From: Streptomyces inhibens
Lineage (GTDB): Bacteria; Actinomycetota; Actinomycetes; Streptomycetales; Streptomycetaceae
NCBI RefSeq assembly: GCF_003389455.1
Contig: NZ_QUAC01000077.1
Span: 1 to 64,000, forward strand
DNA length: 64,000 nucleotides
Direction of reading: 5' to 3'
The notes below the pieces were generated by a model. It did no database searches. It was given only the letters and a program-made list of their open reading frames with translations, and was not told where the DNA came from. Made by a program: the position numbers and the translations under genes. Shown one piece after another: positions 56,216-64,000 of the stretch. The first letter of the stretch is position 1, and every line of letters begins with the position of its first letter.

Positions 56216-56235
56216 TAACTCTCCGTAATTCTCCG
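56216..56235 (+). promoter_or_regulatory. 10-bp direct repeat upstream of the esterase gene
   Basis: TAACTCTCCG is followed directly by TAATTCTCCG. A one-turn spacing of direct repeats is the form bound by many response regulators. TTGAAA lies about 12 bases before it. Confidence 0.4.
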
Positions 56236-56295
56236 GTACGTTCGGTGATGAGCGCCAGTCGGACAGGCCGTGGCGCGGACACCAAGGACGTGCAG

Positions 56296-57327
56296 ATGAC
56301 CAGATTTCGCATGCCCGCACACTTCCGGCTCGCCCTGGCCGGGGTCGCCGCCCTCGCTCTGATGGGATCCGCCCTCGCTCCGCCGGCGTCCGGGACCCCG
56401 GCCGATGCGGTGGACCGTCCCGAGTACGTGGCGCTCGGCGACTCGTACAGCGCCGGAGTGTTCGTCCGCCCCTGGGACGCGAGCGACGGCTGTGGCCGCT
56501 CCGCGCGCAACTACCCCCACCAGGTCGCCGAGCAGCTCGGGTTCGAGCTGACGGATGTGACCTGCGGGGCCGCCGAGGTGATCGACGGGGTCCTGGCGCC
56601 CCAGCCGCCCTCCAAGATCTACGGGCCGCCGTCGATCCCGCCCCCGGACGGCTGGGACGAACAGGACCCGCAGATCGAGGCGTTGTCCCCCGACACGGAC
56701 TATGTGACCGTCGGCATCGGCGGTAACTCCCTCGGCTTCGGGGCCATCGTGACCAAGTGCATCGAGCTGGGGATCACCCAGCCCTTTCAGACCACGCCCT
56801 GCACGAAGTACTACACCAACGGTGGTGCGGGGGAGGGCTGGCTGAACGAGAAGTTCGCCGCGCTCGACCGCGACTTCGGCCACATGATGTCGGCGATCCA
56901 CGCCCACGCGCCGCACGCGAAGGTGGCCGTCGTCGGCTATCCCGCCATCGTCCCGGACAACTCCGGTTGCAGTTTCCTGCACTGGAACCAGCTCGGCAGC
57001 ATCAAGAAGGGCGATATGCCCTGGCTGGACGGGCTCGAAGGCGACCTCAACGGCCTGCTCGAAAGGCACGCGGACAAGCCACGCACGACCTACGTCGACG
57101 TATACGGCCCCAGCGTGGAGCACGGGGTGTGCGAGAGCGGGCACGAGAAGTGGATGTATGGGATCCGTGACAACCTCACGGGTGACGGCGACCAGACCGA
57201 CCCGCCTTCGGAGGCATGCAGCAAGATCCCCGGTACCGGCGAGGCCTGTACCTTCGTCCACCCCAACGCCCGGGGCCTGGACAACCAGGCGCGTCAAGTG
57301 ACCAAGGCGCTGACCTCGGAAGGCTGA
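56296..57327 (+). CDS. secreted SGNH/GDSL esterase
   Basis: A 343-residue exported lipase/esterase. The signal peptide is seen in residues 1 to about 35 (RLALAGVAALALMGSALAPPASG). Block I is ALGDSYSAG with the nucleophile Ser, block III GIGGNSLGF, and block V the HPNARG His; six or more Cys suggest disulfides, as in the Streptomyces rimosus-type lipase family. ATG 56296 follows AAGGA; an in-frame earlier ATG is less likely. It is a single gene with its own terminator. Confidence 0.92.
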   Translation: MTRFRMPAHFRLALAGVAALALMGSALAPPASGTPADAVDRPEYVALGDSYSAGVFVRPWDASDGCGRSARNYPHQVAEQLGFELTDVTCGAAEVIDGVLAPQPPSKIYGPPSIPPPDGWDEQDPQIEALSPDTDYVTVGIGGNSLGFGAIVTKCIELGITQPFQTTPCTKYYTNGGAGEGWLNEKFAALDRDFGHMMSAIHAHAPHAKVAVVGYPAIVPDNSGCSFLHWNQLGSIKKGDMPWLDGLEGDLNGLLERHADKPRTTYVDVYGPSVEHGVCESGHEKWMYGIRDNLTGDGDQTDPPSEACSKIPGTGEACTFVHPNARGLDNQARQVTKALTSEG

Positions 57328-57356
57328 CGCGGATCCGGTCCCCGTACGGCGCCAAA

Positions 57357-57392
57357 GGGCCCCGCCTTCCTCCACTTGGAGGGGCGGAGCCC
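57357..57392 (+). terminator. terminator after the SGNH esterase
   Basis: Nested stems GGGC/GCCC, CCGCC/GGCGG and CCTCC/GGAGG with a CTT-type loop. Confidence 0.7.
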
Positions 57393-57425
57393 TGCGCCAT
57401 CCGGCCAGTTGTCCGATACGAGGTG

Positions 57426-57455
57426 CTGACGCCGCATCAATCATGTGGCTAACAT
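57426..57455 (+). promoter_or_regulatory. promoter of the TerB-like gene
   Basis: CTGACG (57426-57431), an 18-base spacer and TAACAT (57450-57455) put +1 near 57462. Confidence 0.52.
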
Positions 57456-57484
57456 CACGTCCAATACGGCGACGGGGTCATGGT

Positions 57485-57535
57485 GGTACCCACCCAGCTA
57501 CCGCTGGGCTGGGGACCCCCACCCGTGGCTTGAGG
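57485..57535 (+). repeat. GC-rich palindromic element in the 5' UTR of the TerB-like gene
   Basis: GGTACC, then CCCAGC-N4-GCTGGG (57493-57508), then GGGGACCCCCAC. The design (GGTACC end, central stem, GGGGACCCCC end) is that of a dispersed Streptomyces palindrome, similar in type to the one inside the acyl-CoA synthetase. Confidence 0.55.
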
Positions 57536-57565
57536 GCTACGGGGGAGTTACGGAGGGCTGACGAG

Positions 57566-58273
57566 ATGCACAAGATGTGTGTGATGGGTGTGCGCACGTC
57601 CTGGCGTACCGTCGCCGATGGCGAGTTCTTCTGCCCGGACTGCGGCGGTGACCGCAACTATCTCCGCAGGACCGGCCAACGCCGCCTCACCGTCCTCGGC
57701 GTCCCGCTCCTCTCCCGCGGTGTCACCGGCCCGGTCCTGGAGTGTTCCGCCTGTCACGGCCACTTCGGCCTGGACGCGCTCGACCACCCCACCACCGTCC
57801 GCTTCTCCGCGATGCTCAGGGAGGCCGTCCACACCATCACCCTCGCGCTGCTGGCCGCCGGCGGCACCTCCTCCCGCGCCGTCCGCGACACCGCCGTCGA
57901 CACGGTCCGCGCGGCCGGTTTCACGGACTGCTCCGAGGACCAGCTGCTCACCCTCCTCGCCGCCCTCGCCGCCGACACCGGCCGGCTGACCGGCACCTAC
58001 GACGCGGTGACCGGCGGCCACTGCGGCCACCACGGCCTCGACCCGTGCGGCACCGCGCTGGCCATAGAGCTCCATGAGTCGCTGGAGCCACTGGCCCCCC
58101 ATCTCGCCCCCGCCGGACGGGAGTCGCTGCTCCTCCAGGGCGCACGGATCGCGCTCGCCGACGGCTCCTACACGCCCGCCGAGCGGGAGGTCCTCACCAC
58201 CGTGGGCGGTGCGCTGATGCTCCGCCCCGCCGACACCGAGCGGTTGCTCACGGCGGCGCGTACGCCGTCCTGA
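57566..58273 (+). CDS. zinc-ribbon plus TerB-like protein
   Basis: A 235-residue soluble protein. Residues about 18-70 form a zinc ribbon (FFCPDCGGDRN and LECSACHGHFG); the rest is helical and resembles a TerB/TerB-N type fold (LREAVHTITLALLAAGG, LALADGSYTPAEREVL with the acidic Asp/Glu pair). TerB proteins are linked to tellurite resistance and membrane stress; no other ter genes are near. ATG 57566 follows GGAGGG. Function is open. Confidence 0.82.
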   Translation: MHKMCVMGVRTSWRTVADGEFFCPDCGGDRNYLRRTGQRRLTVLGVPLLSRGVTGPVLECSACHGHFGLDALDHPTTVRFSAMLREAVHTITLALLAAGGTSSRAVRDTAVDTVRAAGFTDCSEDQLLTLLAALAADTGRLTGTYDAVTGGHCGHHGLDPCGTALAIELHESLEPLAPHLAPAGRESLLLQGARIALADGSYTPAEREVLTTVGGALMLRPADTERLLTAARTPS

Positions 58274-58296
58274 GCGCGGCAGCCGCTTCATCGGAA

Positions 58297-58330
58297 CGAC
58301 CCCGCCACCAAGAACGAGGTGACGGGGTCG
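58297..58330. terminator. bidirectional terminator between TerB-like and P450 genes
   Basis: CGACCCCG and CGGGGTCG with inner CACC/GGTG form a strong stem between convergent genes. Confidence 0.7.
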
Positions 58331-58401
58331 TCTGCCGGAAACGGCGGCGGAGGTGCCGGAGCGGCCCGGCGCCGGCCGGACTCAGCCGGACGCAGCAGAA
58401 C

Positions 58402-59637
58402 TCAGCCGGACGTCAGCCGGACCGGCAAACCACGCAGACCGCCCGAGATGAAGCCGCTCGTTGGCTCCAACTCCTCGGCCGGTACGGCCAGTTGGAGGTC
58501 GGGGAAGCGGGCGAAGAGCGCCGGGAGGGCGATCCGGGCCTCCATACGGGCCAGCGGGGCGCCGAGGCAGTGGTGGACACCATGGCCGAAGGCGAGGTGT
58601 TCCTGCCCGGTGCGCCGGATGTCGTATGCGGCGGCCGTGTCGCCGTGGAATCCGGGGTCACGCCCGGCCCCCGCGTACGCCGGAAGGATGGCCTCGCCCT
58701 TGCGGATGGTGGGACCGCCCGGGATCTCGATGTCCTCCACGGCGAAGCGGAGCGGGAGGTTGGCGATGCTGGGGGACCAGCGGAGCGTCTCCTCGATGAC
58801 GGAGTTCCACGGGACCTGCCCCGACAGCACCAGCTTGAGCTGGTCGGGGTGGGTGAGCAGCGCGTACACGGCGTTGCCCAGCAGATCGACGGTGGTCTCG
58901 TGGCCGGCGCCGATGACGAGCAGAAGGGTGTCCAGCAGCTCCTGCTCGGTCATCCGGTGACCCTCGTCGTCCCGCGCGGAGACGAGGAGGCTGGTCAGGT
59001 CGTCGGCGGGCTGCTCGCGCTTGGCGTCGACCAGGCCGGTCAGCAGCGTGTGGACGGCAGCGGCGGTGGCGCCCGCCTGCTCCGGGGTGGCCGTGGTGTC
59101 CATGATGGCCTCGACGAGGCGGGCCAGTTCGGCGCGCGGCTCGCCTTCCGGGAAACCGAAGAGCTCGCAGATGACCTGCATGGGCAGCGGGTGGGCGAAG
59201 CGCGCACGGAGGTCCACGGGCGCGCCCCCGGGGTGCTGTGCGAGGTCGTCCAGCAGAGCCTGCGTGATGCGCTCCACGCGCGGCAGCATGGCGTCCGTGC
59301 GGCGGGCGGTGAACGCCGGGGCGATCAGCTTGCGCAGCCGCCGGTGGTCGGCGCCGTACGCGGTGAACATGTTGGTGACGCCGATCCACGACTGCAGCCA
59401 GCTGCTGCGGATCTCCTCGCGCTGCCAGGCCGGCCAGTGGTCCCGGGGGTTCTTGGAGACCCGGTCGTCGGTCAGCAGCTCCTTGAGCAGGGTGTGGCTG
59501 GTGACCGACCAGGCCTCGATACCGCCGGGGAGTTCGATCAGCGCGGCCGGGCCTAGCTCGCGGAGGCGGGCTGCCTCTCCGTGGATATCGCTTCCGACCG
59601 GGTCGATGACGTAGGGCTGCTGTCCCTGTTCTGCCAC
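58402..59637 (-). CDS. cytochrome P450, canonical, last gene of the conservon
   Basis: A 411-residue soluble P450. The I-helix is [12 protein letters not shown], the K-helix EETLRW (ExxR intact) and the heme loop [18 protein letters not shown] with the ligand Cys. Conservons often carry a CYP157-CYP154 pair, and this would be the CYP154-like member by position; family naming is inferred. GTG 59637 follows AGGAG with seven bases spacing. Its first 85 bases overlap the end of the other P450 gene, so the two are translationally coupled. Substrate is unknown. Confidence 0.93.
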   Translation of the reverse strand: MAEQGQQPYVIDPVGSDIHGEAARLRELGPAALIELPGGIEAWSVTSHTLLKELLTDDRVSKNPRDHWPAWQREEIRSSWLQSWIGVTNMFTAYGADHRRLRKLIAPAFTARRTDAMLPRVERITQALLDDLAQHPGGAPVDLRARFAHPLPMQVICELFGFPEGEPRAELARLVEAIMDTTATPEQAGATAAAVHTLLTGLVDAKREQPADDLTSLLVSARDDEGHRMTEQELLDTLLLVIGAGHETTVDLLGNAVYALLTHPDQLKLVLSGQVPWNSVIEETLRWSPSIANLPLRFAVEDIEIPGGPTIRKGEAILPAYAGAGRDPGFHGDTAAAYDIRRTGQEHLAFGHGVHHCLGAPLARMEARIALPALFARFPDLQLAVPAEELEPTSGFISGGLRGLPVRLTSG

Positions 59638-60929
59638 GGAGTGGCTCCTGCCTGGTCGGGGGTGATGGGGGTGAAGCGGGCCGGGAGCGCGACGAGGGCC
59701 CGGTGGAAGGCACCGTTGCGCCACGCCAACTCGCCTGCGTCCACGGCCAGTTCGATGTCGGAGAGCCAGGCGGTGAGCCGCTCGATGGCGGTCGTGGCGA
59801 TCAGCAGCGCATGCCGCTTCACGGGGCAGGCGTGCGGGCCGGCCGCCCACGCCAGGTGCGAGCCGCCGCCCGAGCCCGGAGTCCCCAGCGACGTGGTGTC
59901 GAACTGGCTGTTGGCGGCCGCGTACGACACCATCACCAGCTGGCCCTTGCGCACCCAGGTGCCGTGGAAGAAGACATCACGGACCGGGAAGTGGGCCGAG
60001 TAGTTGGCCATCGGCGGGTCGTTCCACAGCACCTCGTTGATGGCGTCGTGCGCGGTCAGCGCGCCACCGGTCAGGGTGTGGTAGTAGCGGTCGTCGGAGA
60101 GCATCCGCGACAGCGCGTTCCCGATGAGGTTGGCGAGCGGTTCGTTGCCCGCGCCCATCGTGAGGATGATGTTGTGGATCAGCTCTTCGTCGTTGAGCGC
60201 GTTGGGGTGGTCCATGAACCAGGAGGTCAGGTCCGGCCCGCGCTGCGCCTTCTTCGCGCCGACCAGCTCCATGATGTAGCGGGTGTACGCGTCGTTGGCG
60301 GCGGCCGCCTCCTCGGGGGAGGTGCCGTCCAGCATCCCCGCGATGGCGTCGATGAGCCGGTCGCTGTACGAGTCCGGCAGCCCGAAGAGGTTGTTGAACA
60401 TCAGCAGCGGGATCAGCCGCGCATAGTCGGCGATCAGATCAACCTCGCCGTGTGCGCCGAAGCGCTGGATCAGGGTGTCCGCGGCGTGGTGGACACGGGC
60501 GCGCAGCTCATGCGGCTCGACGAGCCGGAAGCTGTCGACGATGACGTCCCGGTAGCGGACGTGCGCCGGTCCGTCGGTCCAGAAGACGTTGGGGCGCCAC
60601 ATCAGCATCGGCATGACCGGCGTGTCCGGCGGGACGGTGGTCATCCACTCCCGGGAGTCCTTGGACCAGGTGGTGTCGTCGTGCAGCAGGTCGAGCGCCG
60701 CCCGGTAGTCGGTGACCAGCATCGCGGTCACATCGGGCGCGATCTCGACCGGCGCCAGCGCGCCGTACTGGCGCAGGTGCGCGTAGGTGCGGTGCGGGTC
60801 GGCGGCGAACTCCGGTCCGTAGAGCTTCACCGGCGTCTGCGCGTCGGGCTGGGCCGGTGCCTGCGGTGCCGCGGCGTGCGCCGGGCAGCCCGGTGGCGGT
60901 GCGGCTCCCGGCTGGTGCGGGGAAGTCAC
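59553..60929 (-). CDS. degenerate cytochrome P450, CYP157-like
   Basis: A 458-residue P450-fold protein that lacks standard signatures. The K-helix reads NEVLWNDPP, so ExxR has Trp for Arg. The I-helix reads [10 protein letters not shown] without the conserved Thr. The heme loop reads [13 protein letters not shown], keeping the Cys and His but losing the usual Phe and the Gly after Cys. CYP157 members of Streptomyces are known to lack ExxR. The N-terminus is Pro/Ala-rich. GTG 60929 overlaps the cvnD stop (GTGA). A regulatory or atypical enzyme role alongside the canonical P450 is plausible. Confidence 0.9.
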   Translation of the reverse strand: MTSPHQPGAAPPPGCPAHAAAPQAPAQPDAQTPVKLYGPEFAADPHRTYAHLRQYGALAPVEIAPDVTAMLVTDYRAALDLLHDDTTWSKDSREWMTTVPPDTPVMPMLMWRPNVFWTDGPAHVRYRDVIVDSFRLVEPHELRARVHHAADTLIQRFGAHGEVDLIADYARLIPLLMFNNLFGLPDSYSDRLIDAIAGMLDGTSPEEAAAANDAYTRYIMELVGAKKAQRGPDLTSWFMDHPNALNDEELIHNIILTMGAGNEPLANLIGNALSRMLSDDRYYHTLTGGALTAHDAINEVLWNDPPMANYSAHFPVRDVFFHGTWVRKGQLVMVSYAAANSQFDTTSLGTPGSGGGSHLAWAAGPHACPVKRHALLIATTAIERLTAWLSDIELAVDAGELAWRNGAFHRALVALPARFTPITPDQAGATPWQNRDSSPTSSTRSEAISTERQPASAS

Positions 60930-61558
60930 GGGTTCGGGTTCTCCTCGGGGGTGTGGGCCAGGACATGTCCGACGAGCGCGATCAGCGCATCGACGGACTG
61001 CTGCCGGTCGCGGGCATCGCACAGCACCAGCGGCGTCTCGGGGTGCAGATCGAGCGCCTCGCGGAGCTTTTCGGCGTCGTACTGGGGCGCGTCGGGGAAG
61101 GTGTTGACCGCGACGGCATAGCGCAGCCCGGCCTCCTCGACGATGTCCATCACCTCGAAGGAGTCCGCCAGCCGGCGGGTGTCCGCGAGGACGAGGGCGC
61201 CCAGTGCGCCGCGGGCGATGTCCTGCCACAGGGGACGGAAGCGCTTCTGTCCGGGCGTGCCGAACAGATACAGCACCAGGTCCCCGGGCAGGGTCAGCCG
61301 CCCGAAGTCGATGGCGACGGTGGTGGTGGTCTTCTCCCGGACACCGGCGAGATCGTCGACGATCGCGCCGGTCTGGGTCATGACCTCTTCGGTGTGCAGC
61401 GGCGGGGTTTCCGACAGCGCACGGATGAGCGTGGTCTTGCCGACCCCGAACGGGCCCGCGACCAGCAGCTTGACCAGTGTCTGGTTGTCGCCGGAGAGGT
61501 ACATGTTGCCGGTGCTCGCGCCGGTGCCGGCGCTAGCACTTGAGAGAGCGGAGTCCAT
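60926..61558 (-). CDS. cvnD: conservon GTP-binding protein CvnD
   Basis: A 210-residue Ras-like/MglA-type small GTPase of the conservon. The P-loop is AGPFGVGKTTLIRALSE (near residue 35), switch region TTTTVAIDFGRL, G3-like LFGTPGQKRF, and NTFPDA as G4-like. With CvnA-C it forms a membrane-associated complex compared with eukaryotic G-protein-coupled signalling. The start is uncertain: ATG 61558 overlaps the cvnC end by 26 bases, and MYLSGDN inside is another candidate. The Ala/Ser/Gly-rich N-terminus may be a linker. Confidence 0.9.
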   Translation of the reverse strand: MDSALSSASAGTGASTGNMYLSGDNQTLVKLLVAGPFGVGKTTLIRALSETPPLHTEEVMTQTGAIVDDLAGVREKTTTTVAIDFGRLTLPGDLVLYLFGTPGQKRFRPLWQDIARGALGALVLADTRRLADSFEVMDIVEEAGLRYAVAVNTFPDAPQYDAEKLREALDLHPETPLVLCDARDRQQSVDALIALVGHVLAHTPEENPNP

Positions 61559-61895
61559 CGAGAACCCTCTCCAGGATGTGCCGGTCGTATTGCTCGGCTT
61601 CGGGAATGGGGACACGGGCGTGCAGCCGCCCGGCATCGACAAGGTCGGCCACCAGCACCTTCACCACGCTGACGGGCAGGTGAAGGTGGGCGGCGACCTC
61701 GGCCAGAGACAGCGCCCCGGGCTCCAGGAGCTCCAGGATGCGGTGCTCTTCCGGGCGTACCTCGCTGGTGATCGGCATCCCCACGCCGTGCAGCAGGGTG
61801 AGCCGGTCCAAGGTGTTGCGGCTGGGCTGGGCGCGTCCGCCGGTCGCAAGATAGGCCGGTACGAGGCGCCTTCCGCTGCTCTGGCGCGGGGTCAT
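61533..61895 (-). CDS. cvnC: conservon protein CvnC (DUF742)
   Basis: A 120-residue DUF742 protein with a winged-helix look: RPEEHRILELLEPGALSLAEVAAHLHLPVSVVKVLVADLVDAGRL. The N-terminal LVPAYLATGGRA stretch is typical of the family. It lies between the roadblock protein and the GTPase, overlapping both (4 and 26 bases). Molecular role in the conservon is not established. Confidence 0.93.
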   Translation of the reverse strand: MTPRQSSGRRLVPAYLATGGRAQPSRNTLDRLTLLHGVGMPITSEVRPEEHRILELLEPGALSLAEVAAHLHLPVSVVKVLVADLVDAGRLHARVPIPEAEQYDRHILERVLDGLRSLKC

Positions 61896-62320
61896 GCCGG
61901 GTTACCGGTGCCCCGGGCCGGGCTGTTCATGACCTTGTTGCCCAGGGTCGTCACCTGGATCTGCATATGGTGCGCGACGACGCCCATGTTCACCTCCGGG
62001 TCGGCGAAGACGGCCAGGCAGGTGTTCTCGCCGGCCGGGATCGCGAAGACGAAGCCTTCGTCGGACTCGATGACGGTCTGCCGCAGCCGGGTGTCGTCCT
62101 TGCCGGCGAACGCCGCGGTGACGGCACGCCCCGCGCCCTGGAGCGCGGACATCATCGCGGCGACACCCTCGGCGGAGTCACGCTCCAGGCCCGGCGAGGC
62201 GCCCTCGATGAAGCCGTCGCCGGAGATGACGGCAGCGTGGATAACATGCGGCAACTCCAGGAGAGGTGCCAGCACCCAGGACTTGTCCTCGGCAACACGG
62301 CGGCGGGTGGGGCTGTTCAT
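61892..62320 (-). CDS. cvnB: conservon roadblock/LC7 protein CvnB
   Basis: A 142-residue roadblock/LC7-domain protein (VAEDKSWVLAPLLELPHVIHAAVISGDGFIEGAS, VVAHHMQIQVTTLGNKV). Roadblock proteins act as partners or activators of MglA-type GTPases, which fits the adjacent CvnD. Its start overlaps the cvnA stop by ATGA, and its stop overlaps cvnC in the same way, so the four proteins are produced from one message in a fixed ratio. Confidence 0.95.
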   Translation of the reverse strand: MNSPTRRRVAEDKSWVLAPLLELPHVIHAAVISGDGFIEGASPGLERDSAEGVAAMMSALQGAGRAVTAAFAGKDDTRLRQTVIESDEGFVFAIPAGENTCLAVFADPEVNMGVVAHHMQIQVTTLGNKVMNSPARGTGNPA

Positions 62321-63783
62321 GACTGGGCGTTCCCTTCGGGACTGCGAGGGGGTTCTGACTGAGCGGCTGCCCGGCCGGTTTCGGTGCCGCGCTGGAGCGC
62401 GGCCCAGCGGGTTCCGGTCTCCTCCGGGGAGCGCTCGGGAAACGATTCGGTGCGCGATGCACTTTCATCGAGTTCGGATACGGGCTTACGGCGGCGCCGG
62501 CGCGGGAGTTCACCCTCGGCCGGGGCGGCCGGCTCGGCCGGCGGCGCGGGATCGAACCGGTCGGCCTGGCGGGGCGCCGGCGCGGTGGCCGGGGCGGGTG
62601 CTGCGGCCGGGGCGGGAGCGGTGGGAGCGGACGCCGTGGCGCCGGTCGGCAGCATGGAGGCGGACCGGTCCGGCACACCGGAACGGTGCGGCAGGGGAGC
62701 CATCACGGACATGGGCTGGGCGCTCTCGTCGAGGACGGTGAGGAGGGGGTCGCCCGGGATGTACACGACCGCCCGCACACCGCCGTACGGCGACGGCTCG
62801 ACATGCACGCCGTAGCCGTACTGGCGCACCAGCTGACCGGCCGCCGCGAAACCGGACCGCGGCGGGTCACCGAGCTGGGTGAGCAGCAGGTTGTCGTCGC
62901 CCGCCAGCAGCTCCATGGCCGCCTTGATCTCGTCGTCGTGCATACCGACGCCGTAGTCGTCGATGATGACCGAGGCGCCGCGGTTGCCCTGCTGGAGGGT
63001 GACGGTGACGGGCAGTTCACGGTGCGAGTGGTGCAGTGCGTTGGCCAGCAGCTCGGTGACGGTGATCGCGATCGGCTCGACGGCCCGCGCGACGACGGCG
63101 ACCGGGTCGCGCAGCTGATTGCTGATCGTGACGCGCTCGTAGCCGCGCAGCCGGGAGCTGGCGCCGACGACCAGCTCGGCGAGGTAGGAGTCCTCCCGGG
63201 TCAGCCCCGGCCAGGCGCCGCACACGACACCGGTGGCCTGAATACGCCGCAGCGCCTGCTCGTTGAGGAAGTCGGCGTTCAGCAGGTCCTGGGCGACGTC
63301 CGGGTCGTCGTAGCGGTGCTGCATCTCCTGAAGCGCCGTCTGGAGCTGGTAGAGCAGCGCCTGGATGGTGGTGGTCGCGCCCCGGAGGGTGGACTGTGCG
63401 GCCGCGTCGACGCGGGTCCGCTCGCTGGTGATGGCCTCGCTGACCTGCTCCAGTACGGCGCTCAGCGCCTGGTCGGTCTCCGACCCGGCGAACCGCGCGT
63501 CCAGCAGCCCCCGCACGGGCACATGCGGGTGGGCCAGCGCCATCGTCAGGTCGGGGAGCCGGGTCCCGGCCAGATGCCGGATCTCGGCCTCGGTGGCGCG
63601 CAGCCGGGCCGACAGCTCCGTATTGCTGTGGAGCGTGGCGCTGTTCTGTTCCTCAGCGGCGGCAAGGCGCGCTCTCAGGGCTTTGCGTTGTCCGCTCGCC
63701 CGGATCGAGAGCGCCGCCAGGACCACGGCGGCGGCCGTACCTGCACTGAGGCACCACAACAGCGCCTCCGGTATGGATGTCAT
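62317..63783 (-). CDS. cvnA: conservon sensor histidine-kinase-like protein CvnA
   Basis: A 488-residue membrane protein. One N-terminal membrane helix (EALLWCLSAGTAAAVVLAALSI) is followed by a coiled coil, a DHp-like region (RGATTTIQALLYQLQTALQEMQHRYDD) with no clear phosphorylatable His in the usual context, and an HATPase domain (ITVTELLANALHHSH N-box, IIDDYGVGM, GFAAAGQLVRQYG). A Pro/Ala-rich tail of about 120 residues ends it. It lacks a large extracellular sensor domain, unlike many CvnA. ATG 63783 is preferred; the frame is open 15 codons further. First gene of the operon. Confidence 0.92.
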   Translation of the reverse strand: MTSIPEALLWCLSAGTAAAVVLAALSIRASGQRKALRARLAAAEEQNSATLHSNTELSARLRATEAEIRHLAGTRLPDLTMALAHPHVPVRGLLDARFAGSETDQALSAVLEQVSEAITSERTRVDAAAQSTLRGATTTIQALLYQLQTALQEMQHRYDDPDVAQDLLNADFLNEQALRRIQATGVVCGAWPGLTREDSYLAELVVGASSRLRGYERVTISNQLRDPVAVVARAVEPIAITVTELLANALHHSHRELPVTVTLQQGNRGASVIIDDYGVGMHDDEIKAAMELLAGDDNLLLTQLGDPPRSGFAAAGQLVRQYGYGVHVEPSPYGGVRAVVYIPGDPLLTVLDESAQPMSVMAPLPHRSGVPDRSASMLPTGATASAPTAPAPAAAPAPATAPAPRQADRFDPAPPAEPAAPAEGELPRRRRRKPVSELDESASRTESFPERSPEETGTRWAALQRGTETGRAAAQSEPPRSPEGNAQS

Positions 63784-63854
63784 CGAGATCCTCAATTGGG
63801 GTACTGACTGGGTCGGCCGGCCATTCACGGCGTCGTGTCGCCGAACATCACCGG

Positions 63855-63860
63855 ATGCTA
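63855..63860 (-). promoter_or_regulatory. -10 candidate for the conservon operon
   Basis: TAGCAT on the minus strand, about 70 bases before the cvnA ATG; CTCACG lies 17 bases upstream as a weak -35. Confidence 0.35.
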
Positions 63861-63959
63861 CCGGGCAGTTGACGTGCCGTGAGGGGCAGATCCAGGGGGC
63901 GACTGAGAAGTACGGAAGGTCACCTTCCGCCCGCGATGACCCGGACCATAACGTGATGT

Positions 63960-63990
63960 GGCCCCGTCATCCAGGGCAGATGGCGGGGCC
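63960..63990. terminator. hairpin at the window edge
   Basis: GGCCCCG-T-CATC pairs with GATG-G-CGGGGCC. It probably ends the gene beyond the right edge. Confidence 0.6.
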
Positions 63991-64000
63991 GCTGTGTCTC

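Noticed and set aside
58402..60929. Natural-product gene cluster around the two P450s
   Set aside because: The adjacent genes are cvnA-D, not biosynthetic enzymes; P450 pairs are a known part of conservons.

Overview
The window is high-GC actinobacterial DNA, almost certainly Streptomyces or a very close relative. The evidence is the codon bias, frequent GTG starts, many leaderless promoters, HrcA/CIRCE control of dnaJ, mycothiol-dependent detoxification, a complete conservon (cvnABCD plus two P450s), rare TTA codons in only two genes, and Streptomyces-type GC-rich palindromes. It is ordinary core chromosome with accessory islets. No prophage, insertion sequence, CRISPR array, rRNA or tRNA was seen.

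Layout. 1-9.5 kb: leuS behind a Leu-codon leader peptide and an intrinsic terminator, a small membrane protein, degV, and comEA-comEC, each of which has one TTA codon. 9.4-16.1 kb: a membrane-anchored phosphate-binding-like protein, an Rrf2 regulator coupled to an arylamine N-acetyltransferase, a small orphan gene, holA, a Pro-rich membrane protein and rpsT. These are separated by several tandem-repeat arrays. 16.3-30.7 kb: lepA, a long-chain acyl-CoA synthetase carrying an in-frame palindromic insertion, a SpoIIE-type phosphatase, hemW, a Uma2 nuclease, DUF3097, an MBL hydrolase, hrcA-dnaJ2, a nitronate monooxygenase and rsmE.

30.8-42.4 kb: an 826-residue protein of unknown function with a DNA-damage-type promoter, OsmC, HIT and RNase Z proteins, a secreted HAD acid phosphatase, glucarate dehydratase, the mycothiol formaldehyde pair (mscR plus hydrolase), and divergent GH4 glycosidase and PfkB kinase genes. 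42.5-49.8 kb: the phoH-ybeY-corC-like cluster and era, interrupted by a divergent MFS exporter/XRE regulator pair. 49.8-58.3 kb: a GH1 glucosidase-sugar transporter operon under a LacI-like operator, a protealysin-like protease with its emfourin inhibitor, leuA with its own Leu leader, an SGNH esterase and a TerB-like protein. 58.4-64 kb: a conservon on the minus strand, ending in two P450 genes, one of which lacks standard P450 signatures.

Cross-links. leuS and leuA are 54 kb apart but share the same leader design and a near-identical Leu-Leu-Leu-Ser codon block, so leucine charging and leucine synthesis are probably sensed by the same ribosome-stalling logic. Three unlinked genes (holA, the 826-residue protein and phoH) carry a TTGTCAGTG-N8-(-10) promoter of the RecA-independent (PafBC) damage type. 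Sugar use is spread over GH1/MFS, GH4/PfkB and glucarate dehydratase, each with its own palindromic operator.
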